Shown in pieces: positions 32,161 through 40,643 of a DNA stretch of 40,643 bases (position 1 is its first letter; each line of letters opens with the position of its first letter). The stretch comes from Secundilactobacillus oryzae JCM 18671 (GTDB lineage Bacteria > Bacillota > Bacilli > Lactobacillales > Lactobacillaceae), in contig NZ_BBJM01000019.1 of the NCBI RefSeq assembly GCF_000740055.1, forward strand, positions 1 to 40,643, written 5' to 3'. The position numbers and the translations under genes were made by a program. Below the pieces are notes generated by a model, which saw only the letters and a program-made list of their open reading frames with translations, searched no databases and was not told where the DNA came from.

Positions 32161-32967
32161 ATGATCAAGATGATTGCAACGGATATGGATGGGACTTTTT
32201 TATCGGACGAGAAGAAGTTTAATCGCCCCCGTTTTCAAACGATGCTAACGGAGATGGAACGCCAGGGAGTTCACTTTGTGGCTGCTAGTGGGAACCAACT
32301 CTGGCACCTTCAGGAGGTCTTTTCCGGTTTAGAAGGGGAAATTACCTACGTAGCTGAAAATGGTGCGGTTATTGTGGCGAATGGTCAAACGCTGCATGCC
32401 GACGAAATCCCATCAGTATTGTGGCATGAGGTCATCAAACTTGTTCGTGAACAGCCAATGTTTGATGGCGTTCATGTCATCATTTCTGGTCAAAATGGTG
32501 CCTATACGGAGATGAGTGCAGATTCATCTCGGTTTGCGGCGTCTAATTATTTTTATAGTCATTTTCAGTTAGTGCCTGATTTACTTGACGTCCAAGACAC
32601 CATTTTTAAGATGGACCTTTCATGGGAACACGTAAACATCTATGAAAAGGCGGATTATTTTAATAATCATTTCGATGGTCAGCTCCGGGCAACTTCTAGT
32701 GGCTTGGGTGGTATGGATGTGATCATGCCCCATGTACACAAGGCTTATGGCCTTGAATTTTTGCAAAAGCAATGGCAAATTACGCCCGAGGAAACCTTGG
32801 CGTTTGGCGATAATGGCAATGATATTGAAATGCTACAGTTTGCCAAGTATGGATACGCGATGAAGAATGCGGCACCTGAAGTACTCAAAGCCGCACCGTT
32901 TGTCACCGAATGGAACAACAATGAAGAGGGCGTCTTGAATACGATGGCGGCCTTTCTAAAAAGATAG
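32161..32967 (+). CDS. HAD-superfamily Cof-type sugar-phosphate phosphatase (first of two)
   Basis: 268 residues. HAD motif I is TDMDGTFL with nucleophile D8 and D10. Motif II is in VAASGN, and motif IV is LAFGDNGNDIEML. A type IIB cap lies between about 85 and 190. It is expected to dephosphorylate small phosphorylated metabolites such as sugar phosphates or FMN. Substrate cannot be told. AGGAGGACACTGACA precedes the ATG, 13 bases after dacA, so the three genes form one operon. Confidence 0.9.
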   Translation: MIKMIATDMDGTFLSDEKKFNRPRFQTMLTEMERQGVHFVAASGNQLWHLQEVFSGLEGEITYVAENGAVIVANGQTLHADEIPSVLWHEVIKLVREQPMFDGVHVIISGQNGAYTEMSADSSRFAASNYFYSHFQLVPDLLDVQDTIFKMDLSWEHVNIYEKADYFNNHFDGQLRATSSGLGGMDVIMPHVHKAYGLEFLQKQWQITPEETLAFGDNGNDIEMLQFAKYGYAMKNAAPEVLKAAPFVTEWNNNEEGVLNTMAAFLKR

Positions 32968-32979
32968 GGGACGAGTCAT

Positions 32980-33780
32980 TTGATTAACATGATTGCGCTA
33001 GATTTAGATAATACACTTTTGACTAATGATAAGCGGATTAGTCAACGAAACGAATTAGCACTCAAAAAATTGCACGATGAAGGGATGCGAGTTGTCCTCT
33101 GTACCGGCCGCCCGATTAATGCGATTTGGAACTATATTGATCAACTTGGGCTAACCGGGGCTGATGATTACACCATTACGTTTAACGGTGCGTTGGTTGT
33201 CCATAATAATGACAAAGCGGTTCTGGCAAAACAGGGCATGAAACGCGATGGTTTGGCGCCTTTGTACGACTTCTCCAAAAGTCATGGCTATTCACTCGAC
33301 GTTTTAGACTTTGAGCAAGATTACCAAATTAGCGATTTAGCACCGTCAATTTATGCAGATAAACTGGGTAACACACTTAAGTACACTGCAACACCATTTG
33401 CCGGCTTAGCGGATCAGCTTTACAGTAAGGCGGTCATTGCGCAACCACGAGAAGTTGTGGATAAGGTCCAATCAGTCGTTGATCAGTCACTACTGGACCA
33501 CTACCATATTGTTCGGTCACAACCACATATTCTCGAGTTCCTAGATCACGACATGGATAAAGCGGTTGGCTTGAAAACGTTATTGGGCCATTTTGGCTGG
33601 ACGTTTGAAAATTTGATGACGTTCGGGGATGCTGAAAATGACCTGGGGATGCTGAAGGCCGCCCAAGTGGGTGTTTCGATGGCTAATGGGACAGATGCCG
33701 TTAAAGCGGTGGCGAATGAAGTTACACTGTCTAATGAAGAAGATGGTGTGGCGGCGTTCACTGAAAATTATTTTGCCTAA
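32980..33780 (+). CDS. HAD-superfamily Cof-type phosphatase (second of two)
   Basis: 266 residues. Motif I is LDLDNTLLT (D8, D10; the usual Gly-Thr is Asn-Thr), motif II VLCTGRP and motif IV MTFGDAENDLGML. The cap domain covers about 85-185. It is a tandem paralogue of the preceding gene, though clearly diverged. The start is taken as TTG 32980, since GGGGACGA lies at a correct distance; an in-frame ATG at 32989 is too far. A bidirectional terminator follows. Confidence 0.88.
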   Translation: MINMIALDLDNTLLTNDKRISQRNELALKKLHDEGMRVVLCTGRPINAIWNYIDQLGLTGADDYTITFNGALVVHNNDKAVLAKQGMKRDGLAPLYDFSKSHGYSLDVLDFEQDYQISDLAPSIYADKLGNTLKYTATPFAGLADQLYSKAVIAQPREVVDKVQSVVDQSLLDHYHIVRSQPHILEFLDHDMDKAVGLKTLLGHFGWTFENLMTFGDAENDLGMLKAAQVGVSMANGTDAVKAVANEVTLSNEEDGVAAFTENYFA

Positions 33781-33782
33781 TT

Positions 33783-33825
33783 AAAAAGCTCATGAGCCAA
33801 CCAATTGGTTAGTTCATGAGCTTTA
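33783..33825. terminator. Bidirectional terminator between the HAD operon and the nucleoside hydrolase
   Basis: AAAAAGCTCATGA (33783-33795) pairs with TCATGAGCTTTAT (33814-33825) and an inner CCAACCAATTGG helix extends it. T-rich tails lie on both strands. Confidence 0.85.
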
Positions 33826-33834
33826 TTTGTTGAA

Positions 33835-34794
33835 TTAGTGTTGTTTGAAAAGGTCAGTGAGGTAGGTCATGAAGAGTTTCAAGTACCGCGCACTGTCGGA
33901 GGTTAAGCCAACCGTCACGTTAGGATTAGGTTCGTTGATACGAGTCGTATCCCCAATCGTTCGGCCGTAGCTCTCGGCATCGGTAGAGACGATCATGTTC
34001 AAGTCAAACGAGGTGATTAAGCTTGGATCGAGTGCCACACCAACGGCCAGTGGATCATGGAGAACACAACCATGAAGGGTGGCATCGAAATCGGCGTAGG
34101 CGTCAATGTAGTAATCTACGATGTCCGCGAATGCTGTTCCGGCTTTGGTACCAAGATCACGCCACTGTTGCGTTTCCTTCTTAGTCAGGATGTTTCTGAG
34201 CGTCACATCCAACCCAATCATGGTTGAACGCAGTGAACTCGTCAAAACCGCGTTGGCAGCTTCAGCATCTTGGTGAATGTTGGCTTCTGCATAAGGTGTG
34301 ACGTTTCCTGGTACGGTTAATGCACCGCCCATGAAGGTCACGTTTCCAATTTTGTTTGGCAATTCAGGGTCTTTTTCAATAGCTGCAGCCAGGTTAGTCA
34401 TTGGGCCAGTTGGGACTAAAATTAAATCCTTACCATATTGGTTGACGGCATCAATCAGAAAGTCGACTCCAGAAGTGGTTTCTAGTGGGCGTTTAGCTTC
34501 AGGTAGTGTAACGCCACCAATTCCGTTTTCACCATGAATCGAGGCACTGATAGGGAGGCGGTCGAAGTGATCCGCATGTGAGGCGTGTGATTCACCTAAG
34601 TAAACCGGCACGTCAGTTGCGCCTAAAAGTTCCAGAATCTTGAGGCTGTTTTTGCCACCTTCTTCAACAACCACGTTACCATAGGAGCCAATGATGCCAA
34701 TCAAATCGACATCAGGTGCACCAACTGCATAAGCAATCGCCATCGCATCGTCAATACCAGTATCTAAGTCCAAAATGAGCTTTTTTATAGCCAT
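33835..34794 (-). CDS. Inosine-uridine-type nucleoside hydrolase
   Basis: 319 residues of the IUNH family, splitting ribonucleosides into base and ribose in salvage. The calcium site lies at LDLDTGIDDAM (D9, D11, D15, D16; the usual DTDPG appears as DLDTG). The distal site is GCVLHDPLAVG with the metal-binding Asp and catalytic-type His. FMGGALTVPGNVTPYAEANI is also typical. It supplies nucleobases and is monocistronic. A candidate promoter (TTGTCG/TAAATT, 17 bases apart) and a GAGAA-TTCTC palindrome lie upstream, but both are weak. Confidence 0.92.
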   Translation of the reverse strand: MAIKKLILDLDTGIDDAMAIAYAVGAPDVDLIGIIGSYGNVVVEEGGKNSLKILELLGATDVPVYLGESHASHADHFDRLPISASIHGENGIGGVTLPEAKRPLETTSGVDFLIDAVNQYGKDLILVPTGPMTNLAAAIEKDPELPNKIGNVTFMGGALTVPGNVTPYAEANIHQDAEAANAVLTSSLRSTMIGLDVTLRNILTKKETQQWRDLGTKAGTAFADIVDYYIDAYADFDATLHGCVLHDPLAVGVALDPSLITSFDLNMIVSTDAESYGRTIGDTTRINEPNPNVTVGLTSDSARYLKLFMTYLTDLFKQH

Positions 34795-34947
34795 GAGTGA
34801 AAACCTCCAACGCTTTTTTTGAGAATTACTTCTCTAATTTAATGATAAGGGAGTCCTCCGACAAAAACAAATGAATTTTAGGCGATTATCCTGAATTTTG
34901 CTTTATAATGAAATTAACGAATTCGAACGCAAGGGAGGCGACTAAGC

Positions 34948-36003
34948 GTGCCAGAAGAGACAAAGCAGCCTAATCACGGGGATGCTGAAAAGGCGGCGAA
35001 AGCCAGACAACGGTATAATTATCTACTAAATGAGGCAACGAAGGAACTAAATGATTGGACGGGCGATGATGAAGCCGTTGAAATTCATTTGTTTCAGATG
35101 TTCTCGGAAATTTTTAAACGTCACGGTAAAGATGAGGGAGATGCCTTGTTCATCGTGGGGACAAAATCAACGACACCAGCCTTATGCACCGTTTCTTCGG
35201 CACCGGTTAAGCCCTGGCTCTTTTCACGGGTATTTGCGCTGTTAGCCTCTAGTTTTGCGTTATTGACAATGCTCTTTCTGGTCTTTCACAGCATAAAGGC
35301 GGTACCAGGCCTCATCTTCATCGGATCATTGATGGTGCCGTTCTCGCTCCTTATTATGTTCTTTGAAATTAATGTATTTAAAAATCTATCCGTGTTTCAG
35401 ACGACACTGGTGTTTTTGATTGGCGGTATTGCGTCGCTAGTGATGACGATGGTGCTTTACACCATTATCCCGACTGGTGATGGCGTCGGTCTTCAGTCAG
35501 CTTTGGCGATTGGCTTCGTTGAAGAAACAGCAAAAATGCTGATTATTTTCTATTTCATCAATCGGTTTAAATTAAACTATATCTTTAATGGTCTGTTGAT
35601 TGGGGCGGCAGTAGGCGCTGGATTTGCAGTGTTTGAGACGGCTGGTTATACTGGCGAATATGGTCTGATTACGGTTTTTATCCGCAGTTGGCAGGCTCTG
35701 GGGACACATACAATTTGGTCCGCCATTATTGGAGCGGCGATTGTGATTGCAAAGGAACGCCATGTTCCTATCAAGAGTGTTAACTTGCGAGATATGAAGT
35801 TTTTGCGATTTTATGTTCTAGCAGTGCTGCTTCATGCTGCCTGGGATTGGAATTTCCCTGGAAATTGGCTCGAAATGTTTGATCTACAACAAATCTTGTT
35901 GATTGTTGTGGGGTGGATTGCAATTTTCGTCTTAATCAATGCGGGATTACGAGAAGTCAGAACGTTGCAAGGGCAACATATTGAATCAACATATCTACTT
36001 TAA
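34948..36003 (+). CDS. PrsW-family intramembrane metalloprotease
   Basis: 351 residues. A soluble N-terminus of about 90 residues precedes about eight spans. The family's catalytic elements are visible: FVEETAKMLIIF (EE pair), the GTHTIWSAIIGA histidine and HAAWDWNFP. PrsW proteins cleave membrane-bound regulators such as anti-sigma factors in Bacillus. No anti-sigma gene is seen here. The start is GTG 34948 behind AGGGAGG. A TATAAT -10 lies about 40 bases upstream. It is co-transcribed with the reductase gene, 14 bases downstream. Confidence 0.87.
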   Translation: MPEETKQPNHGDAEKAAKARQRYNYLLNEATKELNDWTGDDEAVEIHLFQMFSEIFKRHGKDEGDALFIVGTKSTTPALCTVSSAPVKPWLFSRVFALLASSFALLTMLFLVFHSIKAVPGLIFIGSLMVPFSLLIMFFEINVFKNLSVFQTTLVFLIGGIASLVMTMVLYTIIPTGDGVGLQSALAIGFVEETAKMLIIFYFINRFKLNYIFNGLLIGAAVGAGFAVFETAGYTGEYGLITVFIRSWQALGTHTIWSAIIGAAIVIAKERHVPIKSVNLRDMKFLRFYVLAVLLHAAWDWNFPGNWLEMFDLQQILLIVVGWIAIFVLINAGLREVRTLQGQHIESTYLL

Positions 36004-36017
36004 GCGAGGGTGACAAA

Positions 36018-37019
36018 ATGACGGTAACAGATGAAATTTACGATATTACGATTATTGGTGGTGGTCCGGTTGGCATGTTCGCTGGATTTTATGCCGGATT
36101 GCGAACGGCTAGAACCCAACTTATTGAGAGCCTATCTGAGTTGGGAGGACAAGTGCAAGCCCTATACCCTGAAAAAGTGATTCTTGATATTGCTGGATTT
36201 CCGGCAATCAAGGGGAGCGACTTAATCGCCCAACAGACTGAACAATTCAATGACTTTCCTATTGATGTTTTTAAAAACGAAACGGTGACGGATATTGTTC
36301 GAGAAGCGGATGGGTTTCAAGTTACAACTAATCGTCGAACGACGCGGACCAAAAAGATCTTGTTAGCCATTGGAAATGGCGCATTTACCCCTCGTAAACT
36401 TGCTGTTGAGGGGATTGATCATTTGGAAGGTCAGTCGTTATTTTACAACGCGGCTCACCTGGACCATTTCCGCAACCGAGATGTCCTGATTGCCGGCGGT
36501 GGGGATGCCGCGATTGATCAAGCGTTAATGTTAGAACCTGTTGCACATCAGGTGACGATTGTGCACCGCCGTGATTCTTTCCGAGCTTTAGAATATATGG
36601 TTCAAAAGTTGGAGGATTCATCAGTTAATATTAAGACCCCGTTTTTAGTTCATGATATTCAAGAACAGCTAGATGGCAAGCTAGACATCGCACTCAAACG
36701 AGTTAAAACGGATGATGACATCGAGCACGTGCAGGTGGATGATATTTTGGTCAGTTATGGCTTTGTGTCTGATAATAAGGCTGTAAGCGGTTGGCATGTG
36801 GATTTTGAAGAAGATCATCGGATGATTAAGGTGAACTCGTTTATGCAGACCAGTGAGCCTGGCATCTATGCGATTGGAGATGGGGTCTTGTATCCTGGTA
36901 AGCAACAGTTGATTGCAACTGGGTACGGCGAAGGCCCCACAGCCATCAATGCGATGATGCAAGAGATTTATCCAGATCGTCGAGGACCGGTTCACAGTAC
37001 CTCGTTGAAACTGAAATAG
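36018..37019 (+). CDS. Ferredoxin/flavodoxin--NADP+ reductase, thioredoxin-reductase-like type
   Basis: 333 residues, a YumC-type FAD/NADPH flavoprotein. The FAD GxGxxG-like motif is GGGPVGMFAG near residue 13, with ELGGQVQALYPEKVILDIAGFP following. The NADPH motif is IAGGGDAAIDQA (about 158-169), and the C-terminal FAD segment is IYAIGDGVLYPGK. The thioredoxin-reductase Cys-x-x-Cys is absent, which supports the reductase assignment. The RBS is GAGGGTGA. It is paired with prsW in an operon. Confidence 0.92.
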   Translation: MTVTDEIYDITIIGGGPVGMFAGFYAGLRTARTQLIESLSELGGQVQALYPEKVILDIAGFPAIKGSDLIAQQTEQFNDFPIDVFKNETVTDIVREADGFQVTTNRRTTRTKKILLAIGNGAFTPRKLAVEGIDHLEGQSLFYNAAHLDHFRNRDVLIAGGGDAAIDQALMLEPVAHQVTIVHRRDSFRALEYMVQKLEDSSVNIKTPFLVHDIQEQLDGKLDIALKRVKTDDDIEHVQVDDILVSYGFVSDNKAVSGWHVDFEEDHRMIKVNSFMQTSEPGIYAIGDGVLYPGKQQLIATGYGEGPTAINAMMQEIYPDRRGPVHSTSLKLK

Positions 37020-37025
37020 TAAAAG

Positions 37026-37053
37026 AGGCGTCGTGCAGACTTGCACGGCGCCT
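37026..37053. terminator. Bidirectional terminator between the reductase and LTA-synthase-like genes
   Basis: AGGCGTCGTGCA (37026-37037) pairs with TGCACGGCGCCT (37042-37053), one mismatch, with a GACT loop. Short T-runs lie on either side. Confidence 0.8.
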
Positions 37054-37058
37054 TTGAT

Positions 37059-39191
37059 TTACCTACCGTTATCCGGATTGGTAATTTTAATTCGGTTTGA
37101 TTCAGTTGATTTGTGGTTCACTTCAGGTGCATTTGTTTCGTACAGGGATAAGGTTGATTTATCATTATGCTTACTAAAGACACTGGTTGATTTGAGCCCT
37201 AATTTTTCTTCGATCGCCTTTTCTTTGTCAAGACCATCAGAGTAGTCAAAGGCTTTAGCTTTAACAGCGGTGAAGCCTTTAGGCGTGTAGAAACGGAGTA
37301 GGTTCTTTTCATTTAACGAATCGGATAAATCCAGTTCCTTACGAACATGATCATTAATCTTGTCGACTTTCTTCTGCAGCGCCTTGGAAGGATTTTTGAT
37401 TTCACTACCAGTTGCGTTGAGATAGAGGGTACCAGATACAGACGTGTATTTTGGACTCACCCAATCGCGATTTCGGAATGCCACAATTTGATCGTGTTGC
37501 TTGGAGAGTAAGTCAGTCCCAAACTGAATGTAACGTTTAGAGTTGAGCCCTAGTAGGTGTAAGAGGGTAGGTAAAACATCCACCTCACCACCATATTGGT
37601 GCTGAATACCACCGCCGGAAGTACCAGGCATGTTAAACATCAGCGGCACTCGTTGCAGTTGAGCATTGTCAAAATCATCCCAGTCGTCAGGATTCTTGGT
37701 TAGCACCTTAGCAAGTTGGCGATTTTCAGAATTGGAAATACCATAATGGTCACCGTAAATCATAATGAGTGACTTTTTGGCGAGGCCGGCTTTGTTAAGA
37801 TAAGCATAGAATTCTTTGATGGATTGATCCAAATAATGGGCGGTAACAAAGTAATTATCAACCGTTTTTGAGCCGGTATCCGTTCCCTTGAACTTAGTAT
37901 CTTCAGAATCAAGAGTGTAAGGGAAATGGTTCGTCACGGTAATGTATTTCACATAAAACGGTTGTTGAAGGTTCTCTAGGAATGGTACAGAATCGCGGAA
38001 CAATAGCTTATCCTTGAGGCCATAACCGGTTGCCCGGTCGCCGGAAGTGTTGTAATAGCTAGCGTCAAAGAAGTATTGATAGCCCATGTTTTTGTACGTA
38101 CTATTTCGATTCCAGAAACTAGCAACATTACCATGGAAGACGGCACTCGAGTAGCCTGCCCGTTGATTCAAGATGGCGGGCGCTGCCTGGAAGGTGTTTT
38201 CACTACCGAGTTGAGCAAATAACGATCCTTGAGGTAGCCCATAGGTACTGGTTTCAAGTAAATTCTCAGCATCACTTGTCTTGCCTTGACCGACTTGGTG
38301 GAAGAAGTTATCAAACGCATAAGTCGATTTACTGTGGTAGAGCTGATTCAAGAATGGCGTGACTTCCTTGCCGTTAACCTTACGATCAATCAAGAATTGC
38401 TGGAAGCTTTCCAAGTGAATGACAATGACATTTTTACCTTTGGCCTTACCAAAGGTAACCTGGTTTGGTGCTGCAAAATGTTCGCGTGTGTACTTTTTAA
38501 TACTGGTCAATTCTGATTTCTTGGCCGTTGCGCGAATGGAATCCGTATGTTGCGTATTGACACCGTCATAAACGGTAAAGGCGTCAATACCGAGGTATTT
38601 AACCAGATAGGTGCGGTCAAAGGTCCGAGTTAACAACTGTGGACGATCCATTTCTCCAAGTGTTAAGTTGACGCTGAATAAGAGAAACGCAATTGAGGTA
38701 ACTGCCCAACCAATTCGTTTATTGAGTGGGCGGTGATCAATTTTGACTTTCCGGAATAGTAAGAAACCGACAATGAGGACGATATCCAACCAGTAAAATA
38801 AATCGTGGACGTTCGTGAGGGCGAGTGAACTACCGCTCAGTCCCTGATTGACCTTAGAGTAACCGGTCATAGTTGAAATGGTCATGAAGTCGGTGAATTC
38901 CCTAAAGTAGATGACGTTCAGGTACAGGAGCACGGTATTGGCAATATCGATAATAATGATAATGGGGTAGAAGAGTCGCGATTTTTTTAAATAAAGTGCG
39001 ATACCAAATAGTAAGATGGTTGTCGCAAACGGATTAATGACTAAGATGAACCATTGGAAGATACTTGTGACGCCAAGTCGGAAGTCGACAAAATACGTCA
39101 ACAAGGTCTTTAGCCAAAACAGAAAAACTAGCCAGCTAAAGAATCCGAGGCGCGTGTTACGCTGTTCCCAAAAAGTTTTAATTGCTTTCAA
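37059..39191 (-). CDS. LTA synthase family membrane sulfatase
   Basis: 710 residues. Five spans (to about residue 176) precede an extracellular sulfatase-type domain. The catalytic Thr is T305 in GQGKTSDAE, with metal ligand E261 in HLESF. A further site includes YGDHYG (about residue 490), and SFWNRNSTYKNMGY is the substrate-binding segment. It should transfer glycerolphosphate from phosphatidylglycerol onto lipoteichoic acid; a primase or paralogue role is possible. A tail of about 70 charged residues follows. The start is TTG with AAGGGG seven bases upstream. Confidence 0.9.
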   Translation of the reverse strand: MKAIKTFWEQRNTRLGFFSWLVFLFWLKTLLTYFVDFRLGVTSIFQWFILVINPFATTILLFGIALYLKKSRLFYPIIIIIDIANTVLLYLNVIYFREFTDFMTISTMTGYSKVNQGLSGSSLALTNVHDLFYWLDIVLIVGFLLFRKVKIDHRPLNKRIGWAVTSIAFLLFSVNLTLGEMDRPQLLTRTFDRTYLVKYLGIDAFTVYDGVNTQHTDSIRATAKKSELTSIKKYTREHFAAPNQVTFGKAKGKNVIVIHLESFQQFLIDRKVNGKEVTPFLNQLYHSKSTYAFDNFFHQVGQGKTSDAENLLETSTYGLPQGSLFAQLGSENTFQAAPAILNQRAGYSSAVFHGNVASFWNRNSTYKNMGYQYFFDASYYNTSGDRATGYGLKDKLLFRDSVPFLENLQQPFYVKYITVTNHFPYTLDSEDTKFKGTDTGSKTVDNYFVTAHYLDQSIKEFYAYLNKAGLAKKSLIMIYGDHYGISNSENRQLAKVLTKNPDDWDDFDNAQLQRVPLMFNMPGTSGGGIQHQYGGEVDVLPTLLHLLGLNSKRYIQFGTDLLSKQHDQIVAFRNRDWVSPKYTSVSGTLYLNATGSEIKNPSKALQKKVDKINDHVRKELDLSDSLNEKNLLRFYTPKGFTAVKAKAFDYSDGLDKEKAIEEKLGLKSTSVFSKHNDKSTLSLYETNAPEVNHKSTESNRIKITNPDNGR

Positions 39192-39366
39192 GATGGTACC
39201 CCTTTTTACTTATGTAATGAAGTTTAACTTATAAATTTTAACATACTTCGATAATTGACACTTATTGAGAGTATCGTACCAGATTTTCGAGTACTAAATC
39301 TCAAATCTTGCGTGATTTATGAAAATATTATGCTGTATACTTGGAGTAGTGAAGGAGTGATTTAGC

Positions 39367-40026
39367 ATGGCAAAATTAAACCTGTACGTGGTTCGGCACG
39401 GACAAACCTATTTCAACATCTTCAACAAGCTTCAAGGGTGGAGTAATTCACCTTTAACCCAAAAGGGCATCGATGGCGCGAAGGAGACCGGGGCTAAATT
39501 AGCCAATATCCACTTTGATGCGGCTTATTGCAGTGACACCACACGGGCCATGGAGACGGCTCGGTTGATATTAGCCGCTAATCAAACGTCTAAGGTGAAG
39601 GAGCCAGTTACCAGTCCGTTCTTCCGCGAAGAATTTTACGGTTACTACGAGGGCAATGACATGGATCAGGCGTGGTATTTAGCCGGAGCGCCTCATGGTG
39701 TCCCAACCTTTAAAGACATTCAATCAACCTATTCAATTGGCAAGGCGAAGGATTTCTTGAAGGAAGCCGATCCGTTTCACTTAGCTGAAAATAACGATGA
39801 GTACTGGCAACGGGTGGATCAGGGCTTTGAACTGATTCGTGAAAATCAAGAATTAGCAGATGACGCCAACGTCCTATTGATTAGTCACGGTAATACGCTA
39901 CTAAGCTTGATGGAGCGTTATGGTGAAGGCAAATATGACCTATCCAAGCGGCCAGAAAATGGTAGCTTGACCCGTCTCGAATTAAGTGATGATGGGATTA
40001 AGGTTATTTCGTACAATGAAAAATAA
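39367..40026 (+). CDS. Histidine-phosphatase/phosphoglycerate-mutase-like protein
   Basis: 219 residues of the cofactor-dependent phosphoglycerate mutase family (GpmB-like). The catalytic His is in VVRHGQTYFN (H11), with GWSNSPLTQKG following. The second His is in LLISHGNTLLSL (about residue 178). Length and sequence suit a broad-specificity phosphatase more than glycolytic mutase. A TATACT -10 precedes the gene. The following GNAT gene is 62 bases away on the same strand. Confidence 0.88.
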   Translation: MAKLNLYVVRHGQTYFNIFNKLQGWSNSPLTQKGIDGAKETGAKLANIHFDAAYCSDTTRAMETARLILAANQTSKVKEPVTSPFFREEFYGYYEGNDMDQAWYLAGAPHGVPTFKDIQSTYSIGKAKDFLKEADPFHLAENNDEYWQRVDQGFELIRENQELADDANVLLISHGNTLLSLMERYGEGKYDLSKRPENGSLTRLELSDDGIKVISYNEK

Positions 40027-40088
40027 AAAATGACAGAACGAGGCCGATGCGCTCAAGTAGTCATAATTTAGTTAAGGGTGTGTTGGCA

Positions 40089-40526
40089 ATGGAAATTAAA
40101 CAAGTAATTGGAACCGAAAATACCGTTTACCCAGATGCGCTTGCGATTCGCAAGACTGTTTTTATTGAAGAACAAGGTGTCGATGCAGATTTGGAACTCG
40201 ATCATCAAGATGAGGATACGAAGCATTACGTTGCCTATGTCGGTGGGGAAGCGGTCGCAACTGCCCGCTTGAAACCGCTGTTCAATAAACGAGTTCGTAT
40301 TCAACGGGTAGCGACGTTGAAACAACATCGGCGAAATGGTTATAACACCCAGGTCATTAAACGGGTATTAGCAGATGCCAGAGCAGAGGATTTTTATGAG
40401 GCCGTGCTGGATGCGCAAGAGACAGCGATTGGCTTCTATGAAAAGATGGGCTTTGAGGTTGTCAGTGAACCATTTTTGGAAGCGGGGATTCGTCACCGCA
40501 AAATGATGTACCGACTTGATGACTAA
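40089..40526 (+). CDS. GNAT-family N-acetyltransferase, YjcF/ElaA-like
   Basis: 145 residues. Typical early segment IRKTVFIEEQGVD and a His/Asp-rich stretch are followed by ATARLKPL. The acetyl-CoA loop region is KQHRRNGYNTQVIKR (R-x-x-G-x-N, last residue unusual), and the end is AIGFYEKMGFEVVSEPFLEAG. The substrate is unknown. I chose ATG 40089 with AAGGGTG about nine bases upstream; the frame is open from 40047 without support. Confidence 0.88.
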   Translation: MEIKQVIGTENTVYPDALAIRKTVFIEEQGVDADLELDHQDEDTKHYVAYVGGEAVATARLKPLFNKRVRIQRVATLKQHRRNGYNTQVIKRVLADARAEDFYEAVLDAQETAIGFYEKMGFEVVSEPFLEAGIRHRKMMYRLDD

Positions 40527-40548
40527 AACATTTGAAAGCAAATTAAAA

Positions 40549-40617
40549 GAGGCTGTGACATAAGTCTCTAAAAAGTGGAATCTAAATCGGATAATTCGAT
40601 TTAGATTCCACTTTTTT
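40549..40617. repeat. Bipartite hairpin repeat acting as terminator after the GNAT gene
   Basis: GAGGCTGTGACATAAGTCTC (40549-40568) precedes a 20-base perfect stem (40570-40589 with 40597-40616) with a seven-base loop. The right arm ends in T, giving a terminator for the GNAT gene. The first part resembles the terminator at 5213-5245, and such GGCTGTGACATAAGTC units recur in lactobacilli. Confidence 0.75.
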
Positions 40618-40628
40618 AGTCAAGATTA

Positions 40629-40643
40629 AGGAGCTTAGCTCCT
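40629..40643. repeat. Palindrome truncated at the window edge
   Basis: AGGAGCT-T-AGCTCCT, a perfect 7-1-7 inverted repeat, is cut off by the end of the sequence. It may be a terminator or part of the preceding element; nothing more can be said. Confidence 0.4.

Noticed and set aside
34821-34834. GAGAA-TTAC-TTCTC style palindrome upstream of the nucleoside hydrolase as an operator.
   Set aside because: Short arms of five bases with no known regulator match; kept only as a remark in the gene entry.
36681-37046. 121-codon minus-strand frame opposite the reductase 3' end.
   Set aside because: Antisense to the conserved FAD-binding C-terminus and running into a terminator.
1-40643. CRISPR arrays, tRNA/rRNA genes, insertion sequences or prophage genes.
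   Set aside because: No regularly spaced repeats, no tRNA-like TTCRANNC/cloverleaf segments noticed, and no transposase, integrase or phage structural motifs among the translated frames.

Overview
The window looks like a chromosomal stretch of a Lactobacillaceae bacterium (low-to-moderate GC Firmicute). The gene families point there: a PepO peptidase, OpuA betaine uptake, PotABCD, a YkoEDC-type thiamine-precursor ECF transporter, amidase and NlpC/P60 wall enzymes with Ser/Thr-rich linkers, a DUF915 hydrolase and an LTA-synthase-family sulfatase. Strong AGGAGG-type ribosome binding sites, some TTG/GTG starts, purine and TPP riboswitches and a CcpA-type cre site agree. I cannot fix the species. 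I see no prophage, transposase, CRISPR array, rRNA or tRNA, and the gene content is mostly housekeeping.

Layout. 1-5.5 kb: a leftward promoter leaving the window, pepO, the betaine operon opuAA-AB-AC and a small beta-rich protein (all minus strand). 5.7-9.1 kb: a PepSY lipoprotein, a universal stress protein, a 38-residue minus-strand gene and a translationally coupled YibE/F membrane pair. 9.1-11.7 kb (minus): secreted amidase, a PerR-like Fur regulator and a GNAT-like protein. 11.8-16.7 kb: 6-phosphogluconolactonase, a minus-strand nuclease-helicase, an HPr-like protein under a cre-overlapped promoter and a secreted hydrolase. 16.7-21.4 kb (minus): the polyamine operon orf-potA-potB-potC-potD with an orphan gene at its 3' side. 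21.4-25.9 kb: xanthine/uracil-type permease behind a guanine-class purine riboswitch, divergent from asparaginase, a four-repeat beta-barrel protein and a membrane/coiled-coil protein. 26.1-30.8 kb: NlpC/P60 hydrolase, Ser-rich lipoprotein, then on minus the TPP-riboswitch ykoEDC-like operon and a membrane protein. 30.9-37.0 kb: D,D-carboxypeptidase with two HAD phosphatases, a nucleoside hydrolase (minus), and PrsW with ferredoxin/flavodoxin-NADP reductase. 37.0-40.6 kb: LTA-synthase-like enzyme (minus), a phosphoglycerate-mutase-family protein and a GNAT protein, followed by a long hairpin repeat.

How it fits together. Much of the window concerns the envelope (amidase, NlpC/P60, carboxypeptidase, LTA synthase, PrsW, three predicted lipoproteins) and uptake of compatible solutes, polyamines, purines and thiamine precursor. 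Salvage and central metabolism are represented by nucleoside hydrolase, asparaginase and 6-phosphogluconolactonase.

Most interesting points. (1) An 89-residue protein aligns without gaps to HPr with Ser46 kept but His15 replaced by Pro, the pattern of Bacillus Crh, and its promoter carries a perfect match to the cre consensus. (2) An XPD/DinG-like helicase has an intact RecB-type nuclease domain, yet all four positions expected to hold Fe-S cysteines are other residues. (3) A PerR-type regulator has lost two of five regulatory iron ligands. Points 2 and 3 together suggest relaxation of iron dependence, as expected for lactobacilli. (4) A protein made of four about 55-residue beta-barrel-like repeats sits with a membrane/coiled-coil partner. 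(5) A possible ribosome-binding-site switch precedes a Ser-rich lipoprotein. Alignments are from memory and by eye; no searches were run.
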